A DNA stretch of 64,000 bases, taken from positions 453 through 64,452 of the forward strand of contig NZ_QSCM01000009.1 of NCBI RefSeq assembly GCF_003463065.1. Reading direction: 5' to 3'. The notes under the pieces were generated by a model. The model made no database searches. It was not told the origin of the DNA and saw nothing but the letters and a program-made list of their open reading frames with translations. Origin of the DNA: Blautia sp. OF03-15BH. Its GTDB lineage: Bacteria; Bacillota; Clostridia; Lachnospirales; Lachnospiraceae. Every line of letters begins with the position of its first letter. Position 1 is the stretch's first letter. Both the position numbers and the translations under genes were made by a program. This document shows positions 42,596 through 52,076 of the stretch, one piece after another.

Positions 42596-43513
42596 TCACG
42601 GCAGCATCTTTCCTGCTGCCATATATAATTCATACCACTCTTCTCTCGTAAGCACGAGATCCGCAGCCTTTGCAATATCTGCCAGGCGTTTTTCATTCAT
42701 GGTTCCGACAATGGGCTGGATCCCTGCCGGATGACGGAGAATCCAGGCTACCGCGATGCCATTGAGTGTGGTATCGTATGTTTCGGCCAGACGGTTCAGG
42801 ACTTCATTCAGTTTCGGATATTTCTCACTCCCGATGAAGATTCCCTCAAACATGCCGTACTGGAAGGGGGACCAGGCCTGGACTGTGATATTTTTCAGGC
42901 GGCAGTATTCCAGAACACTGCCATCACGGTCACAGCTTTCGTTTTTATACATATTGACATTCAGTCCTGCATCGATCGTCGGACAATGGGCTACAGAAAA
43001 CTGGATCTGATTGACTTTAACGGCCCCTTTTGTTGCCTGATTTAACAGTTCGATCTGCATGGGATTGTGATTGCTCACACCGAAGGCCCGAACCTTTCCC
43101 TGCTCTTTCAGGGTATCAAAGGCTTCAGCCACCTCTTCCGGCTCCATCAGTGCATCCGGCCGATGCAAAAGCAGGAGATCCACATACTCGGTATTCAGTC
43201 GTTTCAGGCTGTCATCTACCGACCTCAGAATATGCTCTTTTGAAAAATCAAAGCAGATTCCCGGACGGATGGCACATTTGGTCTGGATCACCACCTGCTC
43301 CCGAAGAGAAGGTGTCAAAATCTTTCCGAAAGCTGCTTCCGCCTCTCCTGCCGCATAAATATCTGCATGGTCAAAAAAATTGATGCCGTTTTCCAGGGCA
43401 GTGTCCACGATCGCACGGACCTCCTGATCTGTCTTTTTTTCTGTCAGACGCATACAGCCAAGTCCGACTCTGGATACGTTCTTGATATCTTCGCTGATTT
43501 GAAACGTTTTCAT
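42596..43513 (-). CDS. Aldo/keto reductase
   Basis: A 305-residue NADPH-dependent oxidoreductase with the (beta/alpha)8 fold. The catalytic Asp and Tyr are in NFFDHADIYAAGEAE, the Lys in VIQTKCAI, and the His in DLLLLHRPDALMEP. It starts at the ATG at 43513 with AAGGA upstream. It resembles the YdhF subgroup. It lies 25 bases after ptsI on the same strand. Substrate unknown. Confidence 0.93.
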   Translation of the reverse strand: MKTFQISEDIKNVSRVGLGCMRLTEKKTDQEVRAIVDTALENGINFFDHADIYAAGEAEAAFGKILTPSLREQVVIQTKCAIRPGICFDFSKEHILRSVDDSLKRLNTEYVDLLLLHRPDALMEPEEVAEAFDTLKEQGKVRAFGVSNHNPMQIELLNQATKGAVKVNQIQFSVAHCPTIDAGLNVNMYKNESCDRDGSVLEYCRLKNITVQAWSPFQYGMFEGIFIGSEKYPKLNEVLNRLAETYDTTLNGIAVAWILRHPAGIQPIVGTMNEKRLADIAKAADLVLTREEWYELYMAAGKMLP

Positions 43514-43538
43514 TTTATAAAATTCCTTCCTTTTCACT

Positions 43539-45191
43539 TTAATCCAAATTCTTTATTTTTTCCCTCAGTGGAAGGATCCTGGATGGCGGCACGGAAAGTT
43601 CATCCACTCCTTCTTTTACAAAAAACTCTGTCAGCGTTTCATCGCCTCCCAGATCTCCACAGATCCCGACCGGGATTCCTGCTTTTCCTGCATTCTTCAC
43701 CGTGTAGCGGATGAGTCTTAAAAGTGCAGGATGGTGCGGATCGAAATACTCCTCCGTCCGCGGATTTTCCCGGTCCACTGCCATCGTGTACTGAGAAAGA
43801 TCATTGGTACCGATGCTGAAAAATTCTGCTTCTTCTGCCAGAAGATCACTCAGAATGGCAGCTGCCGGCGTCTCGATCATAACGCCCTGGCGGACCTTTC
43901 CAAAGGGGATCCCGAGTGCTTTCAGCTCCTCCTCCACTTCTGCCAAAAGTGCTTTCGCTTTGCGAAATTCCTCTACAGAAGCGATCAGGGGATAAAGAAC
44001 GGATATCTCGCCAAAGGCTCCCGCCCGGAGGATTGCCCGGAGCTGTGTCTTGAAAAGCTCTCTTTTTTCCAGAGAAAGCCGGATTCCCCGAAGTCCCATG
44101 GCCGGATTGGTCTCTTCCTCCAGATAGAGCGAGCTGTCTTCTTTTCCCGGTTCCGGTTTTTTTTCCATATAAGCAGCCCGTTTATCCGCTCCGATATCGA
44201 TTGTCCGGATAATGACTGTTTTTCCGGCCATCATTTCCGCTGCCAGCCGATAGGTCTGAAACTGTTCTTCCTCCGTCGGACAGTGGTCTGCCGTGAGAAA
44301 AAGAAACTCACTCCGGAAAAGACCAATGCCCTCCGCTCCGTTCTGAAGAGCACCCGCTACATCTGCAATGCTCCCCACATTGGCACAGAGGCGGATTTTC
44401 CGTCCGCTTTTCGTCACGGTCTCCCGGTCTTTCCATTCCGTCAGAAGACGCTGCCGCTCCTGTTCTTCTTTTTGAAGAAGCTGCATTTTTTCCAGCGTTT
44501 CTTCATCGGGATCCACATACAGAATCCCGTTTATCCCGTCAATAGCTGCCAGTTTTCCGTCCCATTCCGCCTTTACCGGAATTCCGATAAGGGCAGGCAG
44601 ATTCATCGTCCGGGCAAGGATGGCCGTATGAGACTGGCTGGAACCCTGCCTGGTCACAAAACCAAGCACCTGAGATTTGTCCATTTGAACGGTCTCGCTG
44701 GGTGCCAAATCTTCTGCAACCACAATTACCGGCTCCTGTTCCATTCTTTTTTTCTTTCGTCTGCCGCTCAGGATACCGATGACCCGTTCGGAAATATCCT
44801 GTACATCCTCTGCTTTCGCCCGGAAATATTCATCCTCCATGCCGGAAAACATCCGGGCAAAGTTATCTCCTGTAGCAGCTACCGCATATTCTGCGTTGAC
44901 ACTCTGCGTTTCAATGATATTTTTTACGGAATCACTGTAATCCCGGTCCTCCAGCATCATGGCATGGGCTTCAAAAATCGCGGCATTGATCTCTCCAAGC
45001 TCCCGGACAGCCTTTTTCTTCAGCCCGTTCAGTTCCCGGACCGCTTCATCTTTCGCCGCCTCATAACGATCCCATTCTTTTTCCGTATCCTCTACCTTGT
45101 ATCGTTTTACACTCTGTTCTTCCTTCGTGTAAAACCAGATCCGCCCGATAGCAATCTTCTGTACGATAATCCGGCCTTGGTACTGTTCCAT
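43539..45191 (-). CDS. ptsI: PTS enzyme I (phosphoenolpyruvate-protein phosphotransferase)
   Basis: A 550-residue enzyme that passes phosphate from PEP to HPr. The phosphorylated His lies in RQGSSQSHTAILARTM (about residue 190), a variant of the usual GGxTSHxAI motif found in a subgroup of clostridial enzymes. PEP-binding segments GIGLFRSEFLFL, SIGTNDLSQYTMAVDR and VGICGDLGGD (catalytic Cys) are present. The ATG at 45191 follows GGGAGG. It is encoded 146 bases downstream of ptsH. Confidence 0.94.
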   Translation of the reverse strand: MEQYQGRIIVQKIAIGRIWFYTKEEQSVKRYKVEDTEKEWDRYEAAKDEAVRELNGLKKKAVRELGEINAAIFEAHAMMLEDRDYSDSVKNIIETQSVNAEYAVAATGDNFARMFSGMEDEYFRAKAEDVQDISERVIGILSGRRKKKRMEQEPVIVVAEDLAPSETVQMDKSQVLGFVTRQGSSQSHTAILARTMNLPALIGIPVKAEWDGKLAAIDGINGILYVDPDEETLEKMQLLQKEEQERQRLLTEWKDRETVTKSGRKIRLCANVGSIADVAGALQNGAEGIGLFRSEFLFLTADHCPTEEEQFQTYRLAAEMMAGKTVIIRTIDIGADKRAAYMEKKPEPGKEDSSLYLEEETNPAMGLRGIRLSLEKRELFKTQLRAILRAGAFGEISVLYPLIASVEEFRKAKALLAEVEEELKALGIPFGKVRQGVMIETPAAAILSDLLAEEAEFFSIGTNDLSQYTMAVDRENPRTEEYFDPHHPALLRLIRYTVKNAGKAGIPVGICGDLGGDETLTEFFVKEGVDELSVPPSRILPLREKIKNLD

Positions 45192-45337
45192 GGTTCTCCC
45201 TCCCTCACGCAATGCTTTACTTATTTCTCAGTAAATCCCTTTTGTCTGCCAGAGTGTGTTTGAAAAAGCCTTTCTGCAAAATGTACGTTACAATTTGTGG
45301 GAATGATTTGTAAAGCGGACATTCGCAATCCGCTTCG

Positions 45338-45586
45338 CTACAGATAAGTTTCAAAAAACTCTTTCAGCCTTGCCAGAACTTCTTCATCATCCGCACTGAC
45401 TGTGATCTCATCACCTTTATGAATCCCAAGACCCATGACTGCAATGAGTTTTCCTGCATCAATAGACTTATCTCCTTTTGCGATGGTCACAGCACAGTCC
45501 GCATCTTTGACCAGTTTCGCCAGCATTCCGGCCGGTCTTGCATGAAGTCCGGTTTCATCTTTGATCACATACTGAAATTCCAGCAT
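45338..45586 (-). CDS. ptsH: HPr-family phosphocarrier protein lacking the regulatory serine
   Basis: An 82-residue HPr-like protein. His15 is in ETGLHARPAG. Where most Firmicute HPr have KSIMGVMSLG with Ser46, this one reads GKLIAVMGLG, so the HPr kinase site is absent. The start at 45586 (MLEFQYVIKDE) places the His at canonical position 15. An upstream in-frame ATG at 45613 has a better Shine-Dalgarno (AAGGAAG) and would add nine residues. Encoded upstream of ptsI and downstream of nfo. Confidence 0.88.
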   Translation of the reverse strand: MLEFQYVIKDETGLHARPAGMLAKLVKDADCAVTIAKGDKSIDAGKLIAVMGLGIHKGDEITVSADDEEVLARLKEFFETYL

Positions 45587-45648
45587 TTTATCTTCTTTTA
45601 TCTCTCGTTCCATCTGTCTTATCTTCCTTTCTGTTTTGTGTCCATTTT

Positions 45649-46494
45649 TCAGGTTTCCGGCATGGCATCGGCAAAAGCTCTCATCATGGCAATCTCTTTT
45701 GCCCAGCCTGCATCGTCATTCGGTGTTTCCATGACAAATGGCAGCCCCTGAAGCTTTGGATGAGAAGCAATTCGTTGAAAGGCTTCCAGCCCGATGCAGC
45801 CCTCTCCAAGCCTTGCATGCCGGTCTTTGTGTGCTCCCAGCGGATTTAAACTGTCATTGCTGTGGATTGCTTTCAAGTATTTGAGTCCAATGACCCGGTT
45901 AAATTCTTCCAGCACCTCATCCAGGTGATCCACAATGTCGTAGCCCCCGTCCCAGACGTGACAGGTATCGAGGCAGACGCCCATTTTTTCCTTTAATTCC
46001 ACCCGATCCAGGATCGCACGAAGCTCTTCAAAGCTCCGGCCAACCTCCGTTCCTTTTCCCGCCATGGTTTCCAGAAGCACTGTGGTGCTCTGCTCTTCTT
46101 TCAAAGACTGATTCAGAAGCTCTGCAATGAGCTCGATCCCTTTTTCTGCCCCCTGTCCCACATGGCTTCCGGGATGAAAATTATAATAGTTTCCCGGTAT
46201 GTATTCCATCCGTTCCAGATCCTCCTGAAAGGCCCGGAATGCAAAATCACGAACCTCCGCCTTTGCCGCACAGGGATTTAACGTATAGGGTGCATGGGCA
46301 ACCAGTTTTCCGAAATGATGCTCTGCTGCCAGTTTCCGGAAACGGGCAGCATCATCGGGATCGATGGCTTTGGCGTTTCCGCCTCTTGGATTCCTTGTAA
46401 AAAAAGCAAAAGTGTCCGCTCCAAGCTTCAGGGCATTTTTCCCCATAGCCTCAAAGCCCTTGGATGAAGAAAGATGACATCCTGTATAAATCAT
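45649..46494 (-). CDS. nfo: Deoxyribonuclease IV (AP endonuclease)
   Basis: A 281-residue EndoIV-family enzyme for base excision repair with three zinc ions. Metal-binding motifs seen: [61 protein letters not shown] and PFVMETPND. Length is normal. It starts 15 bases after the DUF4129 gene and probably shares its transcript. Confidence 0.96.
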   Translation of the reverse strand: MIYTGCHLSSSKGFEAMGKNALKLGADTFAFFTRNPRGGNAKAIDPDDAARFRKLAAEHHFGKLVAHAPYTLNPCAAKAEVRDFAFRAFQEDLERMEYIPGNYYNFHPGSHVGQGAEKGIELIAELLNQSLKEEQSTTVLLETMAGKGTEVGRSFEELRAILDRVELKEKMGVCLDTCHVWDGGYDIVDHLDEVLEEFNRVIGLKYLKAIHSNDSLNPLGAHKDRHARLGEGCIGLEAFQRIASHPKLQGLPFVMETPNDDAGWAKEIAMMRAFADAMPET

Positions 46495-46509
46495 AAAGTT
46501 CCTCCTGTA

Positions 46510-47664
46510 TCAATTCCGTTTTTTCAAATAAACCACTTCCTCTGCCGTACACTCCTGCCGGCTGTAGCGGGCTTTCTCATAGATCTGATGTGCTTTTGTA
46601 TCGGCTACACCGGCTGTTTCTTCCGCTTCCTCGGGCGTACTGGTGTTTCCAGGCGTTTGTCCCGGTCCTCCCATGACCCATTTCCGATAATATTTCCGGA
46701 TCTGTTCTGAAGCTGTCTTTTTCCTGAAAAATTTCGGGAGGACGATCTTTGGAGGAGCCAGACTCTCCGTCACATCGCCGCCCTCTGTCTTTTTCTCCGG
46801 CGTCCATTTTTCGTAACGGTTCCGATAGGCTTTCAGAAGCTTACAAACCGTCAATGTAACCAATGCGATAAAGCCTGCGATCAGCGCAATTGTCACCACA
46901 TAATAAAGGATATTCTCCAGCGCTGTTACCCAGGCTGGCGGTTCGTAAACCTCATCGTCACCGAGAAGTCCGGACAGATCCATCTCCATGCCGCCGGATG
47001 GTTCAAACTGCTCCATGGTAACGGTCATATCCGGCGTATTCTCAGACTTGGTGAATTCCGGGTCCGCCGGCGCTTTCCAGTAAGCCACGATCATAGCCAG
47101 AGTCAGAAAGACGCCGAAAAAAATCATGACATGACGGTTTCTTTTTTCCAGACGCCGTTTCGGAAAACGGTGCAGCGTTTCATTCTCTTTAAGGTAAATC
47201 AAAAGCCGCTCCCGGTTTCCACAGAAAATCTGTAAGAGAATGACCAGCGCCGCAAAAATGCACACCCGGCCTTTGATGTAGTCCATTTTTTCCACATGAG
47301 CGATGAGATAAGCCACCGCAGGCACCGCCAGCATCGGGAGCGCCGGGCCGCCTAAGAACAGGTAATCGCCCTTCCAGCGCCCGTAAAAACAGGCAGCACC
47401 ACCAAAAATGATACTACCTGTGAGGCAGGCTTTCTCAATGAGATCCCGTCCCGCCTCAAAGGCTGCTGCCCCAAAAGCAATCCAGATCAAAAGGTAAAGG
47501 AGAATGCTTTTTCTCCTGAGGGCCGCCTCGTAAAGGCAGAAGGCCGCCGCCATGGGAAGCAGAAGCCGCCAGAGAGAAAGTTCTCCCGGGCAGAGAAAGA
47601 TGGGAAGGCTCATACAGATGCCTCCGTAAAGGATCTCGTAGATCCGAAGTTCTTTATCCTTCAT
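46510..47664 (-). CDS. DUF4129-domain membrane protein
   Basis: A 384-residue protein with about five membrane segments in the first 170 residues, a further one near residue 250, and a cytoplasmic C-terminal DUF4129 segment with AHQIYEKARYSRQECTAEEV. It overlaps the DUF58 gene by 11 bases. In the common MoxR-DUF58-transglutaminase operons this position is held by a TgpA-type protein with a transglutaminase domain; that domain is missing here. Confidence 0.8.
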   Translation of the reverse strand: MKDKELRIYEILYGGICMSLPIFLCPGELSLWRLLLPMAAAFCLYEAALRRKSILLYLLIWIAFGAAAFEAGRDLIEKACLTGSIIFGGAACFYGRWKGDYLFLGGPALPMLAVPAVAYLIAHVEKMDYIKGRVCIFAALVILLQIFCGNRERLLIYLKENETLHRFPKRRLEKRNRHVMIFFGVFLTLAMIVAYWKAPADPEFTKSENTPDMTVTMEQFEPSGGMEMDLSGLLGDDEVYEPPAWVTALENILYYVVTIALIAGFIALVTLTVCKLLKAYRNRYEKWTPEKKTEGGDVTESLAPPKIVLPKFFRKKTASEQIRKYYRKWVMGGPGQTPGNTSTPEEAEETAGVADTKAHQIYEKARYSRQECTAEEVVYLKKRN

Positions 47665-48790
47665 GCTCCACCTCCCATTTCAGATAGTCTACGCCGTGAA
47701 TATTCGGGCTGGACCAGCCTTCTTTTTTATAGAAAACGCCCAGCCACAGGAAACTCGCTCCCTTTACTGCCATTTTACGGACAGTATCCTGAAGCTCCCT
47801 GCTCTGGTTTTCTGTGATCAGGACCACCACCTGCTGCGTACCAGTCAGCTCCTGCTCCGCTTTCAGAAGCTCGGAATAAATGGGACCTGGCCGTTTCTTT
47901 GCATTCAGATCCAGACGGCTCAACGAACGGTTGACCTTCTCCGTCTGTCCCCGTCCGCTGCCCTCCGGTACCTGGACCAGACTGCCGGAAAGAAGATCTT
48001 CTCCATTCGTATAGAGAGAAGCCGGAATGCCCTTTTTCAGAACGCTTCGCAAAAGGGAAGCTGCCAGACGGATGGCCTCCTCGTGAATCTCCATATGTTT
48101 CCACATGGTCACATCCTCCACATCCACAAAGCAGGCCACCCGGGGCGAATAGGTGGAATTCTGAAGATTTACCATCAGGTTTCCGGAACGGGCCGAAGCC
48201 TTCCAATTGATGCGGTTCATAGGATCCGTGCCATCATATTCCCGCATCCCCGCAAAAGCAAAGGGATCTTCCACCATTCCACGTCTTCCTTCCAGCAGTC
48301 CGCCCAGCCGGTGCATGGGAAGCTTCAGCCGGTCAATAGGAACATCCCCCGGATAGACATAAAGAAAGGTATCCTGCGGAAGATCCTTGTAATAATTTTT
48401 CTCCATCTGGAGGCCTCTTGCAACCAGATTGGCTTCTCCGATGTGATAATACCCTCTTTTCCGGCATTTCAGTGGGATTGTCCGGCTGATCTTCTGATAA
48501 AAGGATACAGAAAAAACATCCCTTTTATACAGACGGTCGGAAAGCGAGGCGTTTTCCTCTTCATCGATCCCAAGACTCCGATCCAGCAGAAATTCCACCT
48601 GAAGCATAGGGATCGGAAGAATTTTTCTGTTTTCAATGATTTCTGTCAGGCAGGCTTCTTCTCCCTCTCTGGCCGGATAAGACTGAAAATGAACTTCTAC
48701 ATGAAGATCCTTACTCCAAAACCTTCGATAGCCCCTTTCCAGAAGAAAAAGAAGCAGAAAAGCCACCCCTAAGATAAGGATCAGTTTCAT
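47654..48790 (-). CDS. DUF58-domain protein
   Basis: A 378-residue protein with an N-terminal membrane anchor (LILGVAFLLLFLLERGY) and the DUF58 signature YDGTDPMNRINWKASARSG (about residues 198-216) followed by a von Willebrand A-like fold (RVACFVDVEDV). It overlaps the MoxR gene by 4 bases. MoxR ATPases and DUF58 proteins act together, probably as chaperones for envelope or metal-dependent proteins. Confidence 0.9.
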   Translation of the reverse strand: MKLILILGVAFLLLFLLERGYRRFWSKDLHVEVHFQSYPAREGEEACLTEIIENRKILPIPMLQVEFLLDRSLGIDEEENASLSDRLYKRDVFSVSFYQKISRTIPLKCRKRGYYHIGEANLVARGLQMEKNYYKDLPQDTFLYVYPGDVPIDRLKLPMHRLGGLLEGRRGMVEDPFAFAGMREYDGTDPMNRINWKASARSGNLMVNLQNSTYSPRVACFVDVEDVTMWKHMEIHEEAIRLAASLLRSVLKKGIPASLYTNGEDLLSGSLVQVPEGSGRGQTEKVNRSLSRLDLNAKKRPGPIYSELLKAEQELTGTQQVVVLITENQSRELQDTVRKMAVKGASFLWLGVFYKKEGWSSPNIHGVDYLKWEVEHEG

Positions 48791-49725
48791 TTTTTCTTCC
48801 AGTCCTCCACAGGTACTTCCACACGCTTTAAGATTTCCTCCATGATTCTCCGCTCTGCATCCGTATCGCCGGCTCCTGCCAACACCAGACGGTGAGCCAG
48901 CACCGGAACAGCCAGCGCCTTCACATCCTCAGGAACCACATAATCTCTGCCTTTGAGCCATGCATAAGCCCGGATTCCCTTAAAGAGGGCCAGTGTTCCT
49001 CTGGGACTTACACCGGAAAGAAGTTCCCCGTCCTGACGGGAAGCCTCCGCAAGATCCACCAGATATTTCTTGATCTCCGGATGGACATAGATTTTCCGGA
49101 TCTCCTCCATTGCTTCAAGAATTTCCTCTCTCGTGCAGACCGGCTCCAGTGTTTTCAAAGGTTCTTCGATCTGGAAACGGTCCAGAATCGCAAGCTCCTC
49201 CTCCTTACTCGGAAAACCCATGGACAGCTTCATGAAGAAACGGTCCATCTGTGCCTCCGGAAGCGGAAAAGTACCGGAGCTTTCAATGGGGTTCTGCGTC
49301 GCAATAACAAAAAAGACCTCGTCCAGCTTTCTCGTCTCTCCGTCAATCGTCACCTGGCGCTCCTCCATACACTCCAGAAGACTCGACTGCGTTCTCGGCG
49401 TGGCACGGTTGATCTCATCTGCCAGAAGAATCTGGGTAAACACCGGTCCCTCCCGGAACTGAAATTCTCCTTCCTTCTGATTAAAATAATGAAGTCCCGT
49501 CACATCCGAAGGAAGCAGGTCCGGAGTAAACTGAACACGGCGGAACTCGCCGTTCATGGACTTTGCCAGAGATTTGGCCAACACCGTCTTTCCCGTGCCC
49601 GGAAGATCCTCCAGAAGCACATGTCCCCCGGAAAGCAGCGCTGTCAGGATCTTATCCATGACCTCGTCCTTTCCGATAATAACCTTCTTCATATTTTCCT
49701 TGATACGCAGTATGTTTTCTCTCAT
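48787..49725 (-). CDS. MoxR-family AAA+ ATPase
   Basis: A 312-residue ATPase with Walker A LEDLPGTGKTVLAK, the MoxR segment RVQFTPDLLPSDVTG, Walker B ILLADEINRA, sensor ATQNPIESSGTFPLPEAQMDRF and arginine-finger region GVSPRGTLAL. The ATG at 49725, with GGAG four bases away, is chosen because it begins right before the conserved core. An ATG at 49785 is possible. First gene of the MoxR-DUF58-DUF4129 operon. Confidence 0.94.
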   Translation of the reverse strand: MRENILRIKENMKKVIIGKDEVMDKILTALLSGGHVLLEDLPGTGKTVLAKSLAKSMNGEFRRVQFTPDLLPSDVTGLHYFNQKEGEFQFREGPVFTQILLADEINRATPRTQSSLLECMEERQVTIDGETRKLDEVFFVIATQNPIESSGTFPLPEAQMDRFFMKLSMGFPSKEEELAILDRFQIEEPLKTLEPVCTREEILEAMEEIRKIYVHPEIKKYLVDLAEASRQDGELLSGVSPRGTLALFKGIRAYAWLKGRDYVVPEDVKALAVPVLAHRLVLAGAGDTDAERRIMEEILKRVEVPVEDWKKK

Positions 49726-49821
49726 GGTTCTCCAATCCGCCAGTCTACGGCTGTTGTATTTCACTCCAATTTCTGGTATGGTCATAGTGTACCATAAATT
49801 TGAATCAGGAGGAGAAATTTT

Positions 49822-50424
49822 ATGAAAAATTTCGTTTTTTTAGGGGACAGCATCACGGACGCCGAACGGCTATGGATTCCGGAATACAACGGACTCGGAA
49901 ACGGATATGTACAACTTCTTGCCGAAAAGCTTTCCAACAACTTTACTGTCATCAACAAAGGCCATGACTCCTTCACCCTCCCCTTTCTCCTCCGGAACCT
50001 GGAGACCGACTGCCTCTCCTTTTCCCCCGCTGCCGTTTCCATCCTCATCGGCATCAACGACATAGGCGTCGCAAAAAATACAGGAAAAAGCCTCCGGGCT
50101 CAGGAATTCGCATCCAACTACGACACTCTGATCCGAAGGCTTCTTGAAGCTTCCCTTTCTTCTGTTTTTCTGCTGGGATCCTTTATTTTTTCCCGACCCC
50201 AGGAATACTTAAACTGGCTCCCGGAAGTCCGGGAAGTTGAAAATACCATTGAAAATCTCGCCCGCCAGTATCAACTCCCTTTCCTGCCTCTTCAGGAACG
50301 AATGCAGAAATCTGAAAAACAGTACGGCACAGAAATGCTCACTCCTGACGGTATCCATCTCACACCGTTCGGCCATAAGCTGCTGGCGAAGTGGTGGCTG
50401 GAAGCTTTTGCCGACCTTTACTGA
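49822..50424 (+). CDS. SGNH/GDSL-family hydrolase
   Basis: A 200-residue esterase-like protein with the block I motif FLGDSITDAER (nucleophile Ser), block III IGINDIG and block V TPDGIHLTPFGH (Asp-His). No signal peptide, so probably cytoplasmic. Related enzymes remove acyl or acetyl groups from lipids or sugars. It has AGGAGG upstream and a weak promoter-like pair (TTGTAT at 49754, TATGGT at 49777). Divergent from the MoxR operon. Confidence 0.88.
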   Translation: MKNFVFLGDSITDAERLWIPEYNGLGNGYVQLLAEKLSNNFTVINKGHDSFTLPFLLRNLETDCLSFSPAAVSILIGINDIGVAKNTGKSLRAQEFASNYDTLIRRLLEASLSSVFLLGSFIFSRPQEYLNWLPEVREVENTIENLARQYQLPFLPLQERMQKSEKQYGTEMLTPDGIHLTPFGHKLLAKWWLEAFADLY

Positions 50425-50535
50425 TTTTCCGACGCAAGCTTTACGAAAGTCTCTGCCTCTTCTCCCTTCTGAATCATCGCGCAGTCGATCCAGGAGTTTT
50501 GGAAGTTCCGATTGTTCACTTTCTCAAACAGGAAG
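50418..50535 (-). pseudogene. Possible C-terminal remnant of an unknown gene
   Basis: A minus-strand frame reads KVNNRNFQNSWIDCAMIQ and ends EETFV-like before a stop at 50418, with good codon usage but no own start. The frame runs upstream into the MazG gene in another phase. It may be a real fragment left after a deletion, or coincidence. Confidence 0.25.
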
Positions 50536-50871
50536 TTATATATCTTCTTTAAGGCGCAGTAAAGATTTTTTTGTTTCAAATCCGTCTGGATATCTCATCT
50601 TTAATTTATCGATATTTGCTTGAAAAATATCTTCAAGAGACATATCCAGCGCTGTTGCAGCTTCTGCCAAATACCAAGCTACATCTCCAAGTTCCTTTGC
50701 CAAATGTTCCTTGTCCAATTCATGTCCCTGAGCCATCCATTTTTTAACTATGTCAATGACTTCTCCTGACTCACCACATAAGCCCATTACACTATTTATT
50801 AATATCTCTCTTTTACTTAGTTCAGGATTTAAAGTAGTCATTGCCAATTCCTGATATTCATTAATCGTCAT
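50536..50871 (-). CDS. MazG-like nucleotide pyrophosphohydrolase
   Basis: A 111-residue all-alpha NTP pyrophosphatase. The metal-binding pattern GLCGESGEVIDIVKK and, further on, KELGDVAWYLAEAATAL are diagnostic. The ATG at 50871, with GGAGG upstream, is chosen over 50895. Such small enzymes clear non-canonical nucleotides. It is 49 bases after the small gene at 50920. Confidence 0.88.
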   Translation of the reverse strand: MTINEYQELAMTTLNPELSKREILINSVMGLCGESGEVIDIVKKWMAQGHELDKEHLAKELGDVAWYLAEAATALDMSLEDIFQANIDKLKMRYPDGFETKKSLLRLKEDI

Positions 50872-50919
50872 TCTGGTCTCCTCCATAATCCACAACTCTC
50901 GATTGAGATTCCGCCTGTT

Positions 50920-51204
50920 TTACCTTTCACTTCCCAGCCCTTCCCGGTACATCCGGTTGATCGCTGCCTGGGCCTGTTCCAGTTCTTTTTTCTGGATGAT
51001 CGCATTGCGGTCGCTCTGGATTGCCAGCATTTCGTCTACCACGTCTTCGATCCTGGGCTCGGAGATCCGGTAAAGGTAGCCCAGCATTCTGGTAGCGGTA
51101 TAATCGGTGTTCAGTTGTCGGTAGGCCAGTTCCCTGCAGAAATCATCCGGGTAGCCCTTCGCCTGTAAGGCCTGATAAAGTTCTTTGCTTCTGGATGATG
51201 CCAT
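50920..51204 (-). CDS. Conserved hypothetical protein
   Basis: A 94-residue helical protein beginning MASSRSKELYQALQAKGYPDDF and containing RELAYRQLNTDYTATRMLGYL and RIEDVVDEMLAIQSDR. It looks like a conserved Lachnospiraceae protein but I recognise no named family. It has GGAGCG upstream. Its length and even composition suggest a real gene. It precedes the MazG-like gene on the same strand. Confidence 0.65.
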   Translation of the reverse strand: MASSRSKELYQALQAKGYPDDFCRELAYRQLNTDYTATRMLGYLYRISEPRIEDVVDEMLAIQSDRNAIIQKKELEQAQAAINRMYREGLGSER

Positions 51205-51395
51205 ATATATCGCTCCTTCCTATCACTTAGTCAAACAAAACTTTCCCGTTCTCATCTTTTTCCGCTTTAAAACACATCTCGATCTACGCCTTTGCAGCCT
51301 TTTCCCACAGCTTACCATAAAACTCCCCAAAAATCTATCCTGCAAAAAATATGGAACCCGATCGGCATCATACCTTTTGGATTCCACATTCTTAA

Positions 51396-52076
51396 TCACA
51401 TTTCTTTTTTCGTACAGATTCCTTCCCGGATCTCGTAGATCTCGTCGCAGACGGTCTTCGCCAACACCTTGTTGTGGGTGATGAAAAGGTAGGCCGTCTC
51501 GTGCTCTTTCTGGTATTCCTGAAGGAAATGGACGATCTGGGCCTGGGAGATCACGTCCAGCATGCTGGTGGGTTCGTCCAGAATGATGAGTTCCGGCTCC
51601 AGCACCAGGACCCGAGCCAGGGCGGCTCGCTGAAGCTCGCCGCCGGAAAGCTCCAGCGGTGTCCGGTAGAGATGCTCCCGGTGAAGGCCAAACCGCTCGA
51701 TATCCGCAAGGATCGCTTTCTCACTGCTGTCTTTTTTCATGAGCTTATAGGGCTCCACCATACTCCGGATCAGAGGCAGCATCGGATTGAAGGAAACTTC
51801 CGGGTGCTGGAAAAGGATCTGGATCTTCTTCCGCAGCTCCCCTTTCAACGGATAGGAAAGGCGCTCTCCTTTGTAAAAAATTTCCCCGGAAGAGGCCTCG
51901 ATCAGCCCCACGATCATCTGGCCCACGGTGGATTTTCCGCTGCCGCTGGGCCCCAGAAGGCCTACGGTCTTTCCCTCCGGAATTTCCACGCACACCTCTT
52001 TGGCCGCCCAGAAAACAGGCTCGCCTTTTTTCCGGCTCTTGTAAGCCTTAGAGAGCTTTTCCGTTGTCAGAAGCAT
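51396..52076 (-). CDS. Peptide/nickel-type ABC transporter ATP-binding protein (DppF/NikE-like)
   Basis: A 226-residue ATPase with Walker A GPSGSGKST, signature LSGGELQRAALARVL and Walker B LIILDEPTSMLD. It is short, without the C-terminal peptide-transporter extension, like NikE. The ATG at 52076 is preferred because it begins at the ABC fold. It overlaps the other ATPase gene by 29 bases and ends the operon. Confidence 0.92.
   Translation of the reverse strand: MLLTTEKLSKAYKSRKKGEPVFWAAKEVCVEIPEGKTVGLLGPSGSGKSTVGQMIVGLIEASSGEIFYKGERLSYPLKGELRKKIQILFQHPEVSFNPMLPLIRSMVEPYKLMKKDSSEKAILADIERFGLHREHLYRTPLELSGGELQRAALARVLVLEPELIILDEPTSMLDVISQAQIVHFLQEYQKEHETAYLFITHNKVLAKTVCDEIYEIREGICTKKEM

Noticed and set aside
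43731..45263. 510-codon open frame on the plus strand
   Set aside because: Antisense of ptsI; composition is implausible for a protein and there is no ribosome binding site.
47663..48772. 369-codon open frame on the plus strand
   Set aside because: Antisense of the DUF58 gene, which has clear family motifs.
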